From: Oscillospiraceae bacterium
GTDB lineage: Bacteria > Bacillota > Clostridia > UBA1381
DNA length: 37,930 nt
Assembly: GCA_022509005.1 (NCBI GenBank)
Contig: JAFLUC010000018.1
Span: forward strand, 1 to 37,930
Direction: 5' to 3'
Below the pieces are notes generated by a model. The model saw nothing but the letters and a program-made list of their open reading frames with translations. It had not been told where the DNA came from and ran no database searches. Both the position numbers and the translations under genes were made by a program. This document shows positions 1-8,442 of the stretch, in pieces (within the stretch, counting starts at the first letter, position 1; each line of letters opens with the position of its first letter).

Positions 1-673
1 TAAGCTTAACAGCGTCATCAACTCTGCCGTACTGACCTGAAGCCTTTTCGAGAGCTTCGTTAGCATCCATACCCTTAGCGATGTTCTCCATCATCTTGCC
101 GAGGTGAACGAACTTGTAACCGATGATTGTGTCGTTATCATCAACAGCGATCTTTGTGATGTAACCCTCTGCAAGCTCGAGGTAACGCGGACCCTTCTCT
201 AAGGTTGCATATGTTGTACCAACCTGTGAACGGAGACCCTTACCGAGGTCCTCAAGACCTGCGCCTATCGGGAGACCATCCTCTGAGAATGCAGTCTGTG
301 TACGTCCGTAAACGATCTGGAGGAACAATTCTCTCATAGCTGTGTTGATAGCGTCACAGACGAGGTCTGTGTTAAGAGCCTCAAGAATTGTTTTGCCAAC
401 AAGAATTTCTGCTGCCATAGCCGCTGAATGTGTCATACCTGAACATCCTACAGTCTCAACGAGTGCTTCCTGGATAACGCCTTCCTTAACGTTAAGTGTA
501 AGCTTACAGCATCCCTGCTGCGGAGCACACCAGCCAATACCGTGTGTAAGACCTGAAATGTCACTTACTTCCTTAGCCTGAGTCCACTTTCCTTCCTGAG
601 GAATCGGAGCCGGGCCGTGATATGTACCTTTTGCCAAAGGACACATAGCTTCAACTTCTGCTGAATACTTCAT
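1..673 (-). CDS. NifU/IscU-like Fe-S cluster scaffold protein (partial, 3' end outside window)
   Basis: The frame is open from an ATG at 673 to the window edge (224 codons, no stop). The start has the ribosome binding site GAAAGGAGAA just upstream. The segment around residues 75-95 (VGCSGMTHSAAMAAEILVGK) matches the NifU_N/IscU pattern of a GC-S/G motif followed by an A-x-x-A helix and V-x-GKT. Other cysteines at about residues 11, 49, 55, 56 and 106 could be cluster ligands. By homology it would hold a nascent Fe-S cluster in the cytoplasm. Related clostridial proteins are often annotated as iron-sulfur assembly scaffold proteins and lie next to a GGGtGRT-family gene, but that neighbour would be outside this window and is not seen. 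The fold assignment is good; the exact role is inferred. Confidence 0.75.
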   Translation of the reverse strand, partial: MKYSAEVEAMCPLAKGTYHGPAPIPQEGKWTQAKEVSDISGLTHGIGWCAPQQGCCKLTLNVKEGVIQEALVETVGCSGMTHSAAMAAEILVGKTILEALNTDLVCDAINTAMRELFLQIVYGRTQTAFSEDGLPIGAGLEDLGKGLRSQVGTTYATLEKGPRYLELAEGYITKIAVDDNDTIIGYKFVHLGKMMENIAKGMDANEALEKASGQYGRVDDAVKL

Positions 674-696
674 ATTTGTTTTCTCCTTTCAAATGT

Positions 697-719
697 CCGC
701 AGAATACAAGTGTCTGCGG
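697..719 (-). promoter_or_regulatory. Leader stem-loop before the NifU-like gene
   Basis: On the minus strand CCGCAG and CTGCGG pair around an 11-nt loop, ending about 8 nt upstream of the Shine-Dalgarno of the NifU-like gene. It could protect the mRNA 5' end or modulate initiation. No known riboswitch is recognised. Confidence 0.35.
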
Positions 720-792
720 CTTTGCTTGATGAATTCTGCCATAAATCGTATGGAAATATTTCCATGCCGCCCTAAATTCATCCTTATGTTCC

Positions 793-821
793 ATTATACC
801 ACAAAATTCCGGGTTATTCAA
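793..821 (-). promoter_or_regulatory. Sigma-A promoter of the NifU-like gene
   Basis: On the minus strand, -35 TTGAAT (816-821), a 17-bp spacer, then -10 TATAAT (793-798). It lies about 120 bp upstream of the start codon, so the transcript has a long leader containing the stem-loop at 697-719. Confidence 0.65.
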
Positions 822-857
822 TATCAATTTATAATTTTTCTTATAACTTACAAAATT

Positions 858-1685
858 TTATTCCATATCCGCTATTATTTTTTGAAGCAGCCTTTTAAAA
901 TTCTCCGAGCTGTCTCCGGATGTTTTCAGCACCTCGTTATGCGTAAGCTCCGCTGATTCCATGCCACAGCCCATATTTGTTATACAGCCTATTCCACAGA
1001 CGTTCATTCCCATATGCCGCGCCGCTGTAGCCTCACATGCGGTGCTCATTCCGACAGCGTCAGCACCCCACAATCTGTAAAGCCTTACCTCCGCCGGTGT
1101 TTCATACTGCGATCCGGGAGTTTGTATATACACGCCTTCATGGACTGTAATTCCAAGCTCTGCCGCCGCATTATGAACAATACCTCTCAGCTTTTTGCTG
1201 TACACCTCACTCATATCCGGAAAACGCGTACCGAGCTCATCTATATTTGCGCCAATCATCGGCGACGGAACAAGCGATGAGATATGATCGCTATAGGTTA
1301 TGAAGCTGCCGGGACGGTAGTTCTTATTGAGACTCCCAACTGCATTTGTCAATACAACAGTTTCCGCTCCCAGAAGACGCATCACGCGCAGCGGCAAAAC
1401 CACCTCACTCATAGGCAGCCCTTCGTAATAATGAATTCGCCCCTGCATTACAACAACCTTTTTGCCGCCAATGACACCGAACACAAATTCCCCTTCATGT
1501 CCGGCCGCGGAGCATTGCGGAAATCCGTCAAGATCTGAATAGCACACAACCGCTTTTATGTCAACCGAATCGACAAAGCCGCCTAGACCGCTGCCCAGAA
1601 CAACGGCAATATCCGGTTTGAAATCAGTCTTTTTCCTTATTGCTTCCACATAGCCGCATAACCGCTCATAGTAATTATCAACCAT
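858..1685 (-). CDS. punA: Purine nucleoside phosphorylase
   Basis: This cytoplasmic purine-salvage enzyme cleaves purine (deoxy)nucleosides with phosphate to free base and (deoxy)ribose-1-phosphate. The chain of 275 residues fits the trimeric PNP/MTAP family. Visible motifs are the phosphate loop VVLGSGLGGF near the N-terminus, LTNAVGSLN in mid-chain, the base/ribose region TPGSQYETPAEVR and VGMSTACEA, and TNMGCG with the Asn that contacts the purine. The frame is open upstream to 1745, but the ATG at 1685 is chosen because GGAGGG precedes it at good spacing and the extra 20 residues are unlike the family and overlap a palindromic element. No terminator is visible after it. I see no clear promoter of its own: the region between its start and the tspO terminator is filled by the palindromic element. 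Confidence 0.92.
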   Translation of the reverse strand: MVDNYYERLCGYVEAIRKKTDFKPDIAVVLGSGLGGFVDSVDIKAVVCYSDLDGFPQCSAAGHEGEFVFGVIGGKKVVVMQGRIHYYEGLPMSEVVLPLRVMRLLGAETVVLTNAVGSLNKNYRPGSFITYSDHISSLVPSPMIGANIDELGTRFPDMSEVYSKKLRGIVHNAAAELGITVHEGVYIQTPGSQYETPAEVRLYRLWGADAVGMSTACEATAARHMGMNVCGIGCITNMGCGMESAELTHNEVLKTSGDSSENFKRLLQKIIADME

Positions 1686-1725
1686 AAACACCCTCCATTC
1701 TGCCTCCCGGATGGTGACACAAACC

Positions 1726-1834
1726 TTAGTGTGAAAAAGAAGCAAGCAGATTACGCGCTTTCGCGAGCGAGGCTATATGCCGATATGCGAGTGAGCGAAA
1801 ACGCGTGAGATGCGCAGCTTATCTTTCACACTAA
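1726..1834. repeat. 109-bp palindromic element with terminal inverted repeats (MITE-like)
   Basis: The ends TTAGTGTGAAA (1726-1736) and TTTCACACTAA (1824-1834) are perfect 11-bp inverted repeats. Nested inside are ACGCGCTTTCGC (1753-1764) and GCGAAAACGCGT (1795-1806), which pair with one mismatch. The segments between the arms pair only partly. The element abuts the tspO terminator and lies about 30 bp upstream of the punA ribosome binding site. It has no coding capacity of its own. It could be a miniature inverted-repeat element, a dispersed intergenic palindrome, or a structured leader of punA; a single copy cannot separate these. Confidence 0.5.
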
Positions 1835-1874
1835 AAAATCCTCCTGATATGATATATTATACATATCAGGAGGA
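1833..1874 (-). terminator. Rho-independent terminator of tspO
   Basis: A perfect 13-bp stem (1839-1851 with 1862-1874) with a 10-nt AT loop is followed on the minus strand by six T (1833-1838), just after the tspO stop codon. Its T-run overlaps the end of the adjacent palindromic element by two bases. Confidence 0.85.
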
Positions 1875-1887
1875 CTTTTGTCAAATA

Positions 1888-2364
1888 TTATCTGTTCATA
1901 AGCCACACTGCAAAGGTTAAATATCCGGCGAAGGTCACCCATAAAAGATATGGGAGCTGCAGCCACGCAGCAGCATGGCTTATTTTCCTGAACTCAAGTA
2001 TCATAATGAGTATCAGCACCCACAAGAGAACGAGCCATATAAACGCAAACAGATACGCCTGCATATTGAAAAATATAATGCTCCAGAAGAAGTTGACCGC
2101 AAGCTGTATGCCATATATCCGAAGCGCGCCTTCGGCGGTCTCCTTGTTCTTATCTCGGTTTACATAAATAAGAGCACTGCCTATTCCCATAAGAATAAAC
2201 AATATTGTCCACACTATTGGAAACAATATTGCTGGCGGTGAAATCGGCGGCTTTTCCATTTCGATATATTGTGCCATACCGTCACGTATAAGCCATGCCG
2301 AAAGTCCTCCCACCGCAAGAGGTATAAGAATTGAAATTACATACGGTTTTATTTTGTTCCACAT
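1888..2364 (-). CDS. TspO/MBR family tryptophan-rich membrane protein
   Basis: The 158-residue protein has five hydrophobic helices, the size and topology of the TspO/translocator-protein family. Family features seen are the PP-x-S-P-P-x-x-x-F-P-x-V-W segment around residues 39-52, the Q-L-A-V-N-F-F-W-S motif near residue 87, and the C-terminal LPYLLWVTFAGYLTFAVW. TspO proteins sit in the cytoplasmic membrane and bind porphyrins and other hydrophobic ligands; the role in an anaerobe is not established. The ATG follows GGAGGATAAC. It has its own terminator, and the 200 bp upstream to the sigma-factor gene hold no obvious consensus promoter. Confidence 0.88.
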   Translation of the reverse strand: MWNKIKPYVISILIPLAVGGLSAWLIRDGMAQYIEMEKPPISPPAILFPIVWTILFILMGIGSALIYVNRDKNKETAEGALRIYGIQLAVNFFWSIIFFNMQAYLFAFIWLVLLWVLILIMILEFRKISHAAAWLQLPYLLWVTFAGYLTFAVWLMNR

Positions 2365-2564
2365 ATCACGTTATCCTCCAATATTACTTATTATTCTTTT
2401 TCTATTTTATGCAAGCCGCATTATTTTTTATTCAAAAAGAGGTTAACGCTATATGATACAGAACATATATTTTATATGATATTACTTCAATTCATTTATG
2501 CAAACGGATTGACTTGCGGATGTATTTACTTTAATTTTTTCTTTAGACCATTCACCTTTATATC

Positions 2565-3821
2565 TTAGAACACATAGTCAGTCAGACAATCATACCAATG
2601 CACATAGGTGACACCGTTGACTGTCAGCGTATCATTATTTGGCAGCAGCTCTGTCCACAGTTTTCCGTATTTATCAAACTTCCAATCGTTGCTGTTGAAT
2701 CTTCGCCATAGCACAGTCCTTCCGTTTTTATCAATGAATTGTTCGGAGACTACACCGTTGTCATAAGTTTCTATATCCATAACGCATATAGTATCATATG
2801 ACTTGCCGTTTATTTCTATGGTGTATCTACCAACAATATCGAGCAGGAACGGCTTATCCTTGCTTGATATAGCATCACCCTTTCTCGATATATCGCCTTT
2901 AACGGATAGGCTTATCTCATTACCGCAGTTATCCTCACCAAATCCCCAGTTAGGAATAAATTCATTACCATCAAGAAAAGTATAGCATTTTTTAACACCA
3001 TTTACAATATGACTTTCGGCAAGAAAACGGCAATGTGTGTCTGTAAGCTGTGCAATAAATGCCCTGTCGGTACATGGCTTATTTTTGTCGAAATGTTTCT
3101 CTCTTGCGATTATCTCAACACCCTCAATACCATGCACCTCAGCTTTACCGACTACTTCCATCTCATAGTAATAGCCACCCATGCGAGACGGTTGATCGTA
3201 TATCACCCATGTCAGCTTTTCACCGAGCTTAGGCACTAAAAACCAACCCATTAATTCTTCCCATTTAACATCAAAAGGTTCGCTGCTGCTGGGAATAATC
3301 TTGTATCCGGGCATCATCTCAGGTAATTTTAACATAATATCTTCTCCTTTCGGTGGATATGGATAGCGCTCTTTGAAATTTTTTCTTGCAGTATTCAGCC
3401 TGCTTTTAACCGTTCCGAGAGGAATACCAAGTCGGCTTGCTATCTCCTTTTGTGGCATATTTTCAAAGTAAAATAGTGTAAGTATCTGTCTATCGTTTTT
3501 GCTAAGCATTTCAAGCGTTTCATGTACGGGCAAATATTCAACAAGCCCATAACGACTTTGTACAATCTCGTTCTCAGGCAGCTCGTCGATGTTAATAGTA
3601 TCACATCTGCTGCGAAAAAAATCATTGACTTTATGACGGGCAATACCGATTATCCATGCTTTGAAACTGTCTTTGTTTTTTAGCTTGCTGAATTGCTTGA
3701 ACGCTGCCAGCCAGACCTCTTGCAAAATATCATCGCTGTCAGCCTTGTTTGCTATGTGAAACCTCACATAACGCTCAACGGAGCTACGGCACACGTCAGC
3801 AAGAACTTCAAATTCGCTCAC
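2565..3821 (-). CDS. ECF-type RNA polymerase sigma factor with a large C-terminal domain
   Basis: Residues 1-150 are a sigma-70 ECF factor: region 2 with DSDDILQEVWLAAFKQF (about 28-44) and region 4 with QKEIASRLGIPLGTVKSRL (about 124-142). After a YPYPPKG linker come about 255 residues of unknown function, rich in Trp and Tyr, from about residue 163 to the end. The chain is about 418 residues against roughly 160-200 for a simple ECF factor. The start is taken as GTG at 3821 because GGAGGTGAGG lies just upstream; the frame is open to 3950, but ATG 3836 would place that Shine-Dalgarno inside the gene. Similar C-terminal domains are attached to other clostridial sigma factors as I recall them. 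It may sense or restrain the sigma part; no separate anti-sigma gene is adjacent. A second strong initiation site lies at the domain boundary. Confidence 0.85.
   Translation of the reverse strand: MSEFEVLADVCRSSVERYVRFHIANKADSDDILQEVWLAAFKQFSKLKNKDSFKAWIIGIARHKVNDFFRSRCDTINIDELPENEIVQSRYGLVEYLPVHETLEMLSKNDRQILTLFYFENMPQKEIASRLGIPLGTVKSRLNTARKNFKERYPYPPKGEDIMLKLPEMMPGYKIIPSSSEPFDVKWEELMGWFLVPKLGEKLTWVIYDQPSRMGGYYYEMEVVGKAEVHGIEGVEIIAREKHFDKNKPCTDRAFIAQLTDTHCRFLAESHIVNGVKKCYTFLDGNEFIPNWGFGEDNCGNEISLSVKGDISRKGDAISSKDKPFLLDIVGRYTIEINGKSYDTICVMDIETYDNGVVSEQFIDKNGRTVLWRRFNSNDWKFDKYGKLWTELLPNNDTLTVNGVTYVHWYDCLTDYVF
3333..3350 (-). promoter_or_regulatory. Internal Shine-Dalgarno and ATG at the sigma/C-terminal domain boundary
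   Basis: AAAGGAG (3344-3350) is followed after 8 nt by an in-frame ATG (3333-3335) exactly where the sigma domain ends. Initiation here would give a free C-terminal protein of about 256 residues (2565-3335). This is stronger than most true starts in the window. It could be chance, since the bases encode the linker P-K-G-E-D-I-M. Confidence 0.5.
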
Positions 3822-3921
3822 ATCCTCACCTCCCATTATTGATTTGAAAGCACTTTCAATTATATAGTCGGAATTTTGGAGCAAAAGGTTCAGATTGAAT
3901 AATTTTTTTAATAATTTCTCT

Positions 3922-3950
3922 ATAATACCATAAATTATAATGAAATCCAA
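3922..3950 (-). promoter_or_regulatory. Candidate promoter of the ECF sigma gene
   Basis: On the minus strand, TTGGAT (3945-3950), 17 bp, then TATTAT (3922-3927). It lies about 100 bp upstream of the GTG start. The match is partial and an ECF-type autoregulated promoter is also possible. Confidence 0.4.
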
Positions 3951-4005
3951 CTCACATTGCGGCCAAATTTTATACGGTTTATAATCCTATTTATCCCTAC
4001 AGCAC

Positions 4006-4049
4006 AAAAAAACGGATAGTGATATTTGTTATAATATCTCTATCCGTTT
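4006..4049 (-). terminator. Terminator of the ctsR-clpC operon
   Basis: A stem of 10 plus 5 bp with one central T-T mismatch (4010-4025 with 4034-4049) is followed on the minus strand by a run of seven T. It lies after the MBL lipoprotein, the last gene of the heat-shock operon. Confidence 0.85.
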
Positions 4050-4101
4050 GATTTCAACCCTCTCTGACAGACTATTATAAAATAGTTGTTTTACTGTTTC
4101 A

Positions 4102-4962
4102 TCATTCCTGGTTTACCGTAATATCTTTTCCGTCACTTACAACCGACACAGCGCCGTTTACGGTCTGATATACTTCACATCCGGCATTTTCAAGAATATC
4201 AAGCACCTCCGTATCGGCAGGCGCCTTATTGCTGCAAGTAATCACCGAATATTTCGGCTTAACGCTTTCAATAAACCCGCTCATTCCGTCGCAGTACCTT
4301 CCATGATGAGGCACTTTTAAGAATATATGCTCCATATTTCCGAGCTGCTCCGGCAATTCAGCAAGTCGCTCAGTTTCGCAGTCACCCGCAAACAGCAGAC
4401 GGTTTTCGCCGTGAATTACGCTCACCACAATAGAATGATCATTATCCGCCTCATCATAGCTTTTCTGCTGCGGCGGGTACAGGCTGAATACCGTGTCATC
4501 AAGCGTGAGTATTCTCGTTTCTTTAAGTATAGTAGGTGTTATACCCTTCGCATTTACCGCCTCGACATAGTTCTCATATTCGCTGTTATTTCCTTCGTAG
4601 TCGGGTGCTATGATTTCCCCGATCTCGATACCGTCAAGAACTTTAGGAACACCGCCGATATGATCCTGATCAAAGTGACTTATTATGAGATAATCTATTT
4701 TCTCTTTACCGCTTTCTTCAAGGCGACTCACGATCTTTTTACCGTCACTTTTTTCTCCCGCGTCTATTACTACGGTATAGTTCTCAGTCTCCAGCAAAAT
4801 AGCGTCGGATTTACCTGTTTTTAAAATCTCCAATTCGAATTCACCGGTTACCTCCGGTACGTCAATCGTACCGGAGGTGGTGACTGTTTCCTTATTTGTT
4901 CCGCATGATGTAAGTAGGCTGAACCCTACCGCGAACACGACTATTGTTGGTATGATTTTCAT
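4102..4962 (-). CDS. Lipoprotein with metallo-beta-lactamase fold (ComEC C-terminal-like hydrolase)
   Basis: The 286-residue protein begins with a lipoprotein signal ending in the lipobox LLTSC (Cys at about residue 20), so it should be anchored on the outer face of the membrane. The rest is a metallo-beta-lactamase domain. The metal motif SHFDQDHIGG is at about residues 99-108, followed by FAGDCE and KVPHHGRYCDG, the pattern of the ComEC/Rec2 C-terminal domain and its stand-alone relatives. Members of this group are phosphodiesterase- or nuclease-like; the substrate here is unknown. Its ATG overlaps the clpC stop as ATGA (4959-4962), so translation is coupled and expression should follow CtsR control. 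That placement is unusual. A terminator follows it. Confidence 0.8.
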   Translation of the reverse strand: MKIIPTIVVFAVGFSLLTSCGTNKETVTTSGTIDVPEVTGEFELEILKTGKSDAILLETENYTVVIDAGEKSDGKKIVSRLEESGKEKIDYLIISHFDQDHIGGVPKVLDGIEIGEIIAPDYEGNNSEYENYVEAVNAKGITPTILKETRILTLDDTVFSLYPPQQKSYDEADNDHSIVVSVIHGENRLLFAGDCETERLAELPEQLGNMEHIFLKVPHHGRYCDGMSGFIESVKPKYSVITCSNKAPADTEVLDILENAGCEVYQTVNGAVSVVSDGKDITVNQE

Positions 4963-7415
4963 TGCTTTTTCACGACGAACTCGTCATTCTCGCAATCCAC
5001 CATAATTGTATCTCCGGCTTTGATCTCACCCTCAATAATCTTTTCGGAAAGCATATCCTCGATCTTGCTCTGGATAGCGCGGCGGAGCGGTCTTGCGCCG
5101 TAAACCTTGTCAAAGCCCTCATCGGAAATTTTTTCGATTGCCGCGTCCGAGAAAGAAACGGTTATTTCATTCTCGGCAAGTCGCTTTTCAAGTGATTTCA
5201 GCATAAGTCCGGCAATCTGCTTGATCTCATCCTTATTAAGGCGGTCAAATACGATTATTTCATCTATTCTGTTCAGGAACTCAGGCTTAAAAGAGCGTTT
5301 CACTTCTGCCATAACCTTATCCTTTATTGCCTCCCGCTCGCTCTTTGCATTGCTTGCGTTTGCAAAACCGAGCTTTGACGTGCCTGTTCCGAGTATCTCG
5401 CTTGCGCCGAGGTTTGATGTCATTATGATTACTGTGTTCTTGAAGTCTACAAGCCTGCCCTGCGCGTCTGTTAAGATACCGTCATCAAGAACCTGAAGCA
5501 TGATGTTAAACACATCAGGATGAGCTTTTTCAATCTCGTCAAACAGGATAACCGAATACGGATGCTTTCTTATCTTCTCGGTAAGCTGTCCGCCGTCCTC
5601 AAATCCCACATATCCCGGAGGTGAACCGATAAACTTCGACACCGCGTGCTTTTCCATATATTCTGACATATCAACTCTTATAAGCGAACGCTCCGAACCG
5701 AACAGCGCTTCCGAAAGAGTCTTTGTAAGCTCTGTTTTTCCTACGCCGGTAGGTCCTAAGAACAGGAATGAACCTATAGGACGCTTCGGATCCTTGAGCC
5801 CGGCTCTGCCGCGCTTTATTGCCTTTGCGACAGCCGTTACAGCCGCGTTCTGACCGATAACACGATTATGCAGAGTTTCTTCAAGGTTTCTGAGCTTTTC
5901 CATGTCCTCTTGCTTTAGCTTTGAAGCTGGGATATTTGTCCAGTCTGAAAGTATTCCGGCAATATCGTCCTCCGTTACTTCAAGCTTTGAGGTTGTTCCG
6001 CTGCCCTTCCAGTCCTTTTGCAGCTTTTCAACCTCTTCCTGCAACGCCTTTTCCTTGTCACGTATTCCTGCAGCCTTTTCATATTCCTGAGCATTAACAG
6101 CCTCCTCGCGCTCGCTTGAAAGCTTTTCAAGCTCCTTTTCCTTTTCCTTAAGCTCCGGTGGAGCAGTCTGAGCGCCGAGCTGTTTCTTTGATGAAGCCTC
6201 GTCTATGAGGTCAATCGCCTTGTCGGGAAGGAATCTGTCTGTTATATATCTTGCAGACATCTTCGCCGCCGCCACGATCGCATCATCTGTAATTGTTACT
6301 CCGTGATGCGCCTCATACTTATCCCTTATGCCTTTAAGTATATCAACAGTCTCCTCAACCGTTGGCTCGCCTACTGTTACAGGCTGGAAACGTCTTTCAA
6401 GCGCTGCGTCCTTTTCAATGTATTTCTTATATTCCTTCAATGTGGTCGCACCGATAAGCTGGAGCTCGCCTCTTGCGAGGAACGGCTTCATAATATTTGA
6501 AGCGTCCATTGAGCCTTCGGCATTTCCCGCGCCGACGATCGTATGAAGCTCATCAACGAACAATATAACATCACTCGCTTGCGAAACCTCGGTAATAACC
6601 TTCTTGATTCGTTCCTCGAACTCACCTCTGTACTTTGCGCCCGCAACCATTCCCGAAAGATCAACCGAAACAAGGCGCTTGTCTTTTAACAGCTCCGGCA
6701 CATCGCCCGCCGCGATTCTCTGCGCGAGTCCTTCTACAACAGCAGTTTTACCGACGCCCGGCTCACCGATAAGACACGGGTTATTCTTTGTGCGCCTTGA
6801 AAGGATCTGAGTTACACGCTCAATCTCCTTTGATCTTCCGATTACCGGATCAAATTTACCGCTCCGGGCAAGCTCGGTGAGATCTCTGCCGTACTCATCA
6901 AGCGTCGGCGTACTCGTCTTGCCGCTTCGCTTTTTAGCCGACGCATATGCGCCGCCCGATGCCGGCTCTGTTATGCCTGCGCTGAGCGCGTCAATAACAT
7001 CGTGATAAACCTGATTTATATTAAGTCCGAGCGATGCGAGCATTCTTACTCCAACACTGTCTCCCTCACGGAGTATCGCCATTAAAAGATGCTCTGTTCC
7101 TATATAGCTGTGTCCCATTTCTCTCGCTTCGATTGCGGAAATCTGGATTATACGCTTCGTTTTCGGCGTAAGCGGCAGCTCGGTTTCGAGATCGATCGCA
7201 TCATATGTCCGCGTAAGCTCCGCAATTTTATCCATTACCTTTTCTTCGGTTATATCCGCTCTTTCGAGCACCTTCGCAGCAACGCCCGAGCCTTCACGTA
7301 TCAGTCCGGCTACAATATGCTCGCTGCCTATATAACGCTGTCCCAGCTCGCATGCCGCGTCATGCGCTTCGCTTATCGCGATCCTTGCCTTTTCTGTAAA
7401 GTTTGAAAATAACAT
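4959..7415 (-). CDS. clpC: AAA+ chaperone ClpC, unfoldase of the ClpCP protease
   Basis: The 818-residue class I Clp/HSP100 protein has two Clp N-terminal repeats (about 1-145). The first AAA+ module has Walker A GEPGVGKT at 217-224 and Walker B VILFVDE at 283-289. A UVR-type coiled coil (about 420-465) is the ClpC-specific middle domain that contacts adaptors such as MecA or McsB. The second AAA+ module has GPTGVGKT at 554-561 and VILFDE at 622-627, then the C-terminal small domain. It unfolds substrates, including proteins marked with phosphoarginine by McsB, and feeds them to ClpP, which is not in this window. The start follows GGGAGG. It is the fourth gene of the CtsR operon. Confidence 0.97.
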   Translation of the reverse strand: MLFSNFTEKARIAISEAHDAACELGQRYIGSEHIVAGLIREGSGVAAKVLERADITEEKVMDKIAELTRTYDAIDLETELPLTPKTKRIIQISAIEAREMGHSYIGTEHLLMAILREGDSVGVRMLASLGLNINQVYHDVIDALSAGITEPASGGAYASAKKRSGKTSTPTLDEYGRDLTELARSGKFDPVIGRSKEIERVTQILSRRTKNNPCLIGEPGVGKTAVVEGLAQRIAAGDVPELLKDKRLVSVDLSGMVAGAKYRGEFEERIKKVITEVSQASDVILFVDELHTIVGAGNAEGSMDASNIMKPFLARGELQLIGATTLKEYKKYIEKDAALERRFQPVTVGEPTVEETVDILKGIRDKYEAHHGVTITDDAIVAAAKMSARYITDRFLPDKAIDLIDEASSKKQLGAQTAPPELKEKEKELEKLSSEREEAVNAQEYEKAAGIRDKEKALQEEVEKLQKDWKGSGTTSKLEVTEDDIAGILSDWTNIPASKLKQEDMEKLRNLEETLHNRVIGQNAAVTAVAKAIKRGRAGLKDPKRPIGSFLFLGPTGVGKTELTKTLSEALFGSERSLIRVDMSEYMEKHAVSKFIGSPPGYVGFEDGGQLTEKIRKHPYSVILFDEIEKAHPDVFNIMLQVLDDGILTDAQGRLVDFKNTVIIMTSNLGASEILGTGTSKLGFANASNAKSEREAIKDKVMAEVKRSFKPEFLNRIDEIIVFDRLNKDEIKQIAGLMLKSLEKRLAENEITVSFSDAAIEKISDEGFDKVYGARPLRRAIQSKIEDMLSEKIIEGEIKAGDTIMVDCENDEFVVKKQ

Positions 7416-7437
7416 ACCAAAACCTCCCTTTAAGTCC

Positions 7438-8442
7438 TTAAATATTTTCTCTTATCAGTTGTGCCCTGTCTCTGTCACGCTCCGCAGGCGTAAGCTCCTT
7501 TCCTGCCATGATTACAGACGGAGCTGTTTTTACCATTAATTCTATCGGCGTCATCTTTCCGTCACATCTGATTATACCCATATTCTGACCGAGCATAACA
7601 TCTGAAAGCATCGATTTTGCTTCGGCGGACGTCATGCTTCTTGCATATTTGAGTATTCCGTAGGAGCGGAAAACCTTGTCTTCCAGTTCAAGCTTATGCT
7701 TTTCTCCAAGAGTTCTTCTCGCCTTGCTTTCCATATCCGAAATCTTGTTTATGACGTTCCTGAGCTTTTCTATAATCTCCTTTTCTGAAAGACCCATTGT
7801 TATCTGATTAGAAATCTGATACAGACAACCCTCGGCATTTGTGCCCTCGCCGTAGAGACCGCGAACCGCTACGCCTACACCCGAAACCGACTGCATAACT
7901 CTCGCAATATTTCCGGTCATCGTAAGCCCCGGAAGATGCATCATTACCGATGCGCGCAGCCCTGTTCCGGCATTGGTCGGGCAGGCTGTAAGATAGCCGA
8001 ATTTTTCGTCAAACGCGTATGTTAAGGATTCCTCTATAACATCATCAACCTTATCCGCCATATCATAAGCCTCGTCAAGACAATATCCGCCCATGATCAC
8101 CTGCAGACGAATATGATCCTCCTCCATAAACATTATGCTCATAGTTCTGCTCTTATTTACAAGTACCGAATGACCCTTTCCTTCTACCATCTGCGGACTT
8201 ATCAGATGCTCTTCAAGCATTGATATCTTTTCTGTCCTTTTCAGATCATCGAGCTCAAACTTATCAAAATCCCTTGAAAGCACTGAGTTGCTTTCCGTAA
8301 TCGCCGAATGCAGACTCTTTGTTGCCTCTGCTTTTTTCTCATCGCTTAACGCCGCCGGAAACGGTGTTTTATCAAGGTTTCTCGCAAGTCTTACCCGCGT
8401 TGATATTACTATTCCGTCATTAACATCATTATACCAGATCAT
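7438..8442 (-). CDS. mcsB: Protein arginine kinase McsB
   Basis: The 334-residue cytoplasmic kinase is related to phosphagen kinases and phosphorylates arginine side chains, marking proteins for ClpCP and inactivating CtsR. Seen are STRVRLARN (14-22, nucleotide site), EEDHIRLQ (107-114), the catalytic loop around the Cys at about 154 in LTACPTNAGTGLR, and YGEGTNAEG (197-205). The C-terminal RDRDRA at 322-327 fits the RDxxRA phosphoarginine-binding motif known from Bacillus McsB, so allosteric pArg sensing is probably kept. The start overlaps the mcsA stop as ATGA (8439-8442), which couples the kinase to its activator. Confidence 0.96.
   Translation of the reverse strand: MIWYNDVNDGIVISTRVRLARNLDKTPFPAALSDEKKAEATKSLHSAITESNSVLSRDFDKFELDDLKRTEKISMLEEHLISPQMVEGKGHSVLVNKSRTMSIMFMEEDHIRLQVIMGGYCLDEAYDMADKVDDVIEESLTYAFDEKFGYLTACPTNAGTGLRASVMMHLPGLTMTGNIARVMQSVSGVGVAVRGLYGEGTNAEGCLYQISNQITMGLSEKEIIEKLRNVINKISDMESKARRTLGEKHKLELEDKVFRSYGILKYARSMTSAEAKSMLSDVMLGQNMGIIRCDGKMTPIELMVKTAPSVIMAGKELTPAERDRDRAQLIRENI

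Noticed and set aside
1686..1745. N-terminal extension of punA by 20 residues
   Set aside because: The extension overlaps the palindromic element, is unlike the family and lacks a ribosome binding site; ATG 1685 has GGAGGG.
3822..3950. Longer sigma-factor start
   Set aside because: The Shine-Dalgarno GGAGGTGAGG lies downstream of those codons and serves GTG 3821, which gives the normal ECF N-terminus.
4327..4824. Open frame opposite the MBL lipoprotein gene
   Set aside because: The composition is that of an antisense shadow; the minus-strand gene has signal peptide, lipobox and metal motifs.
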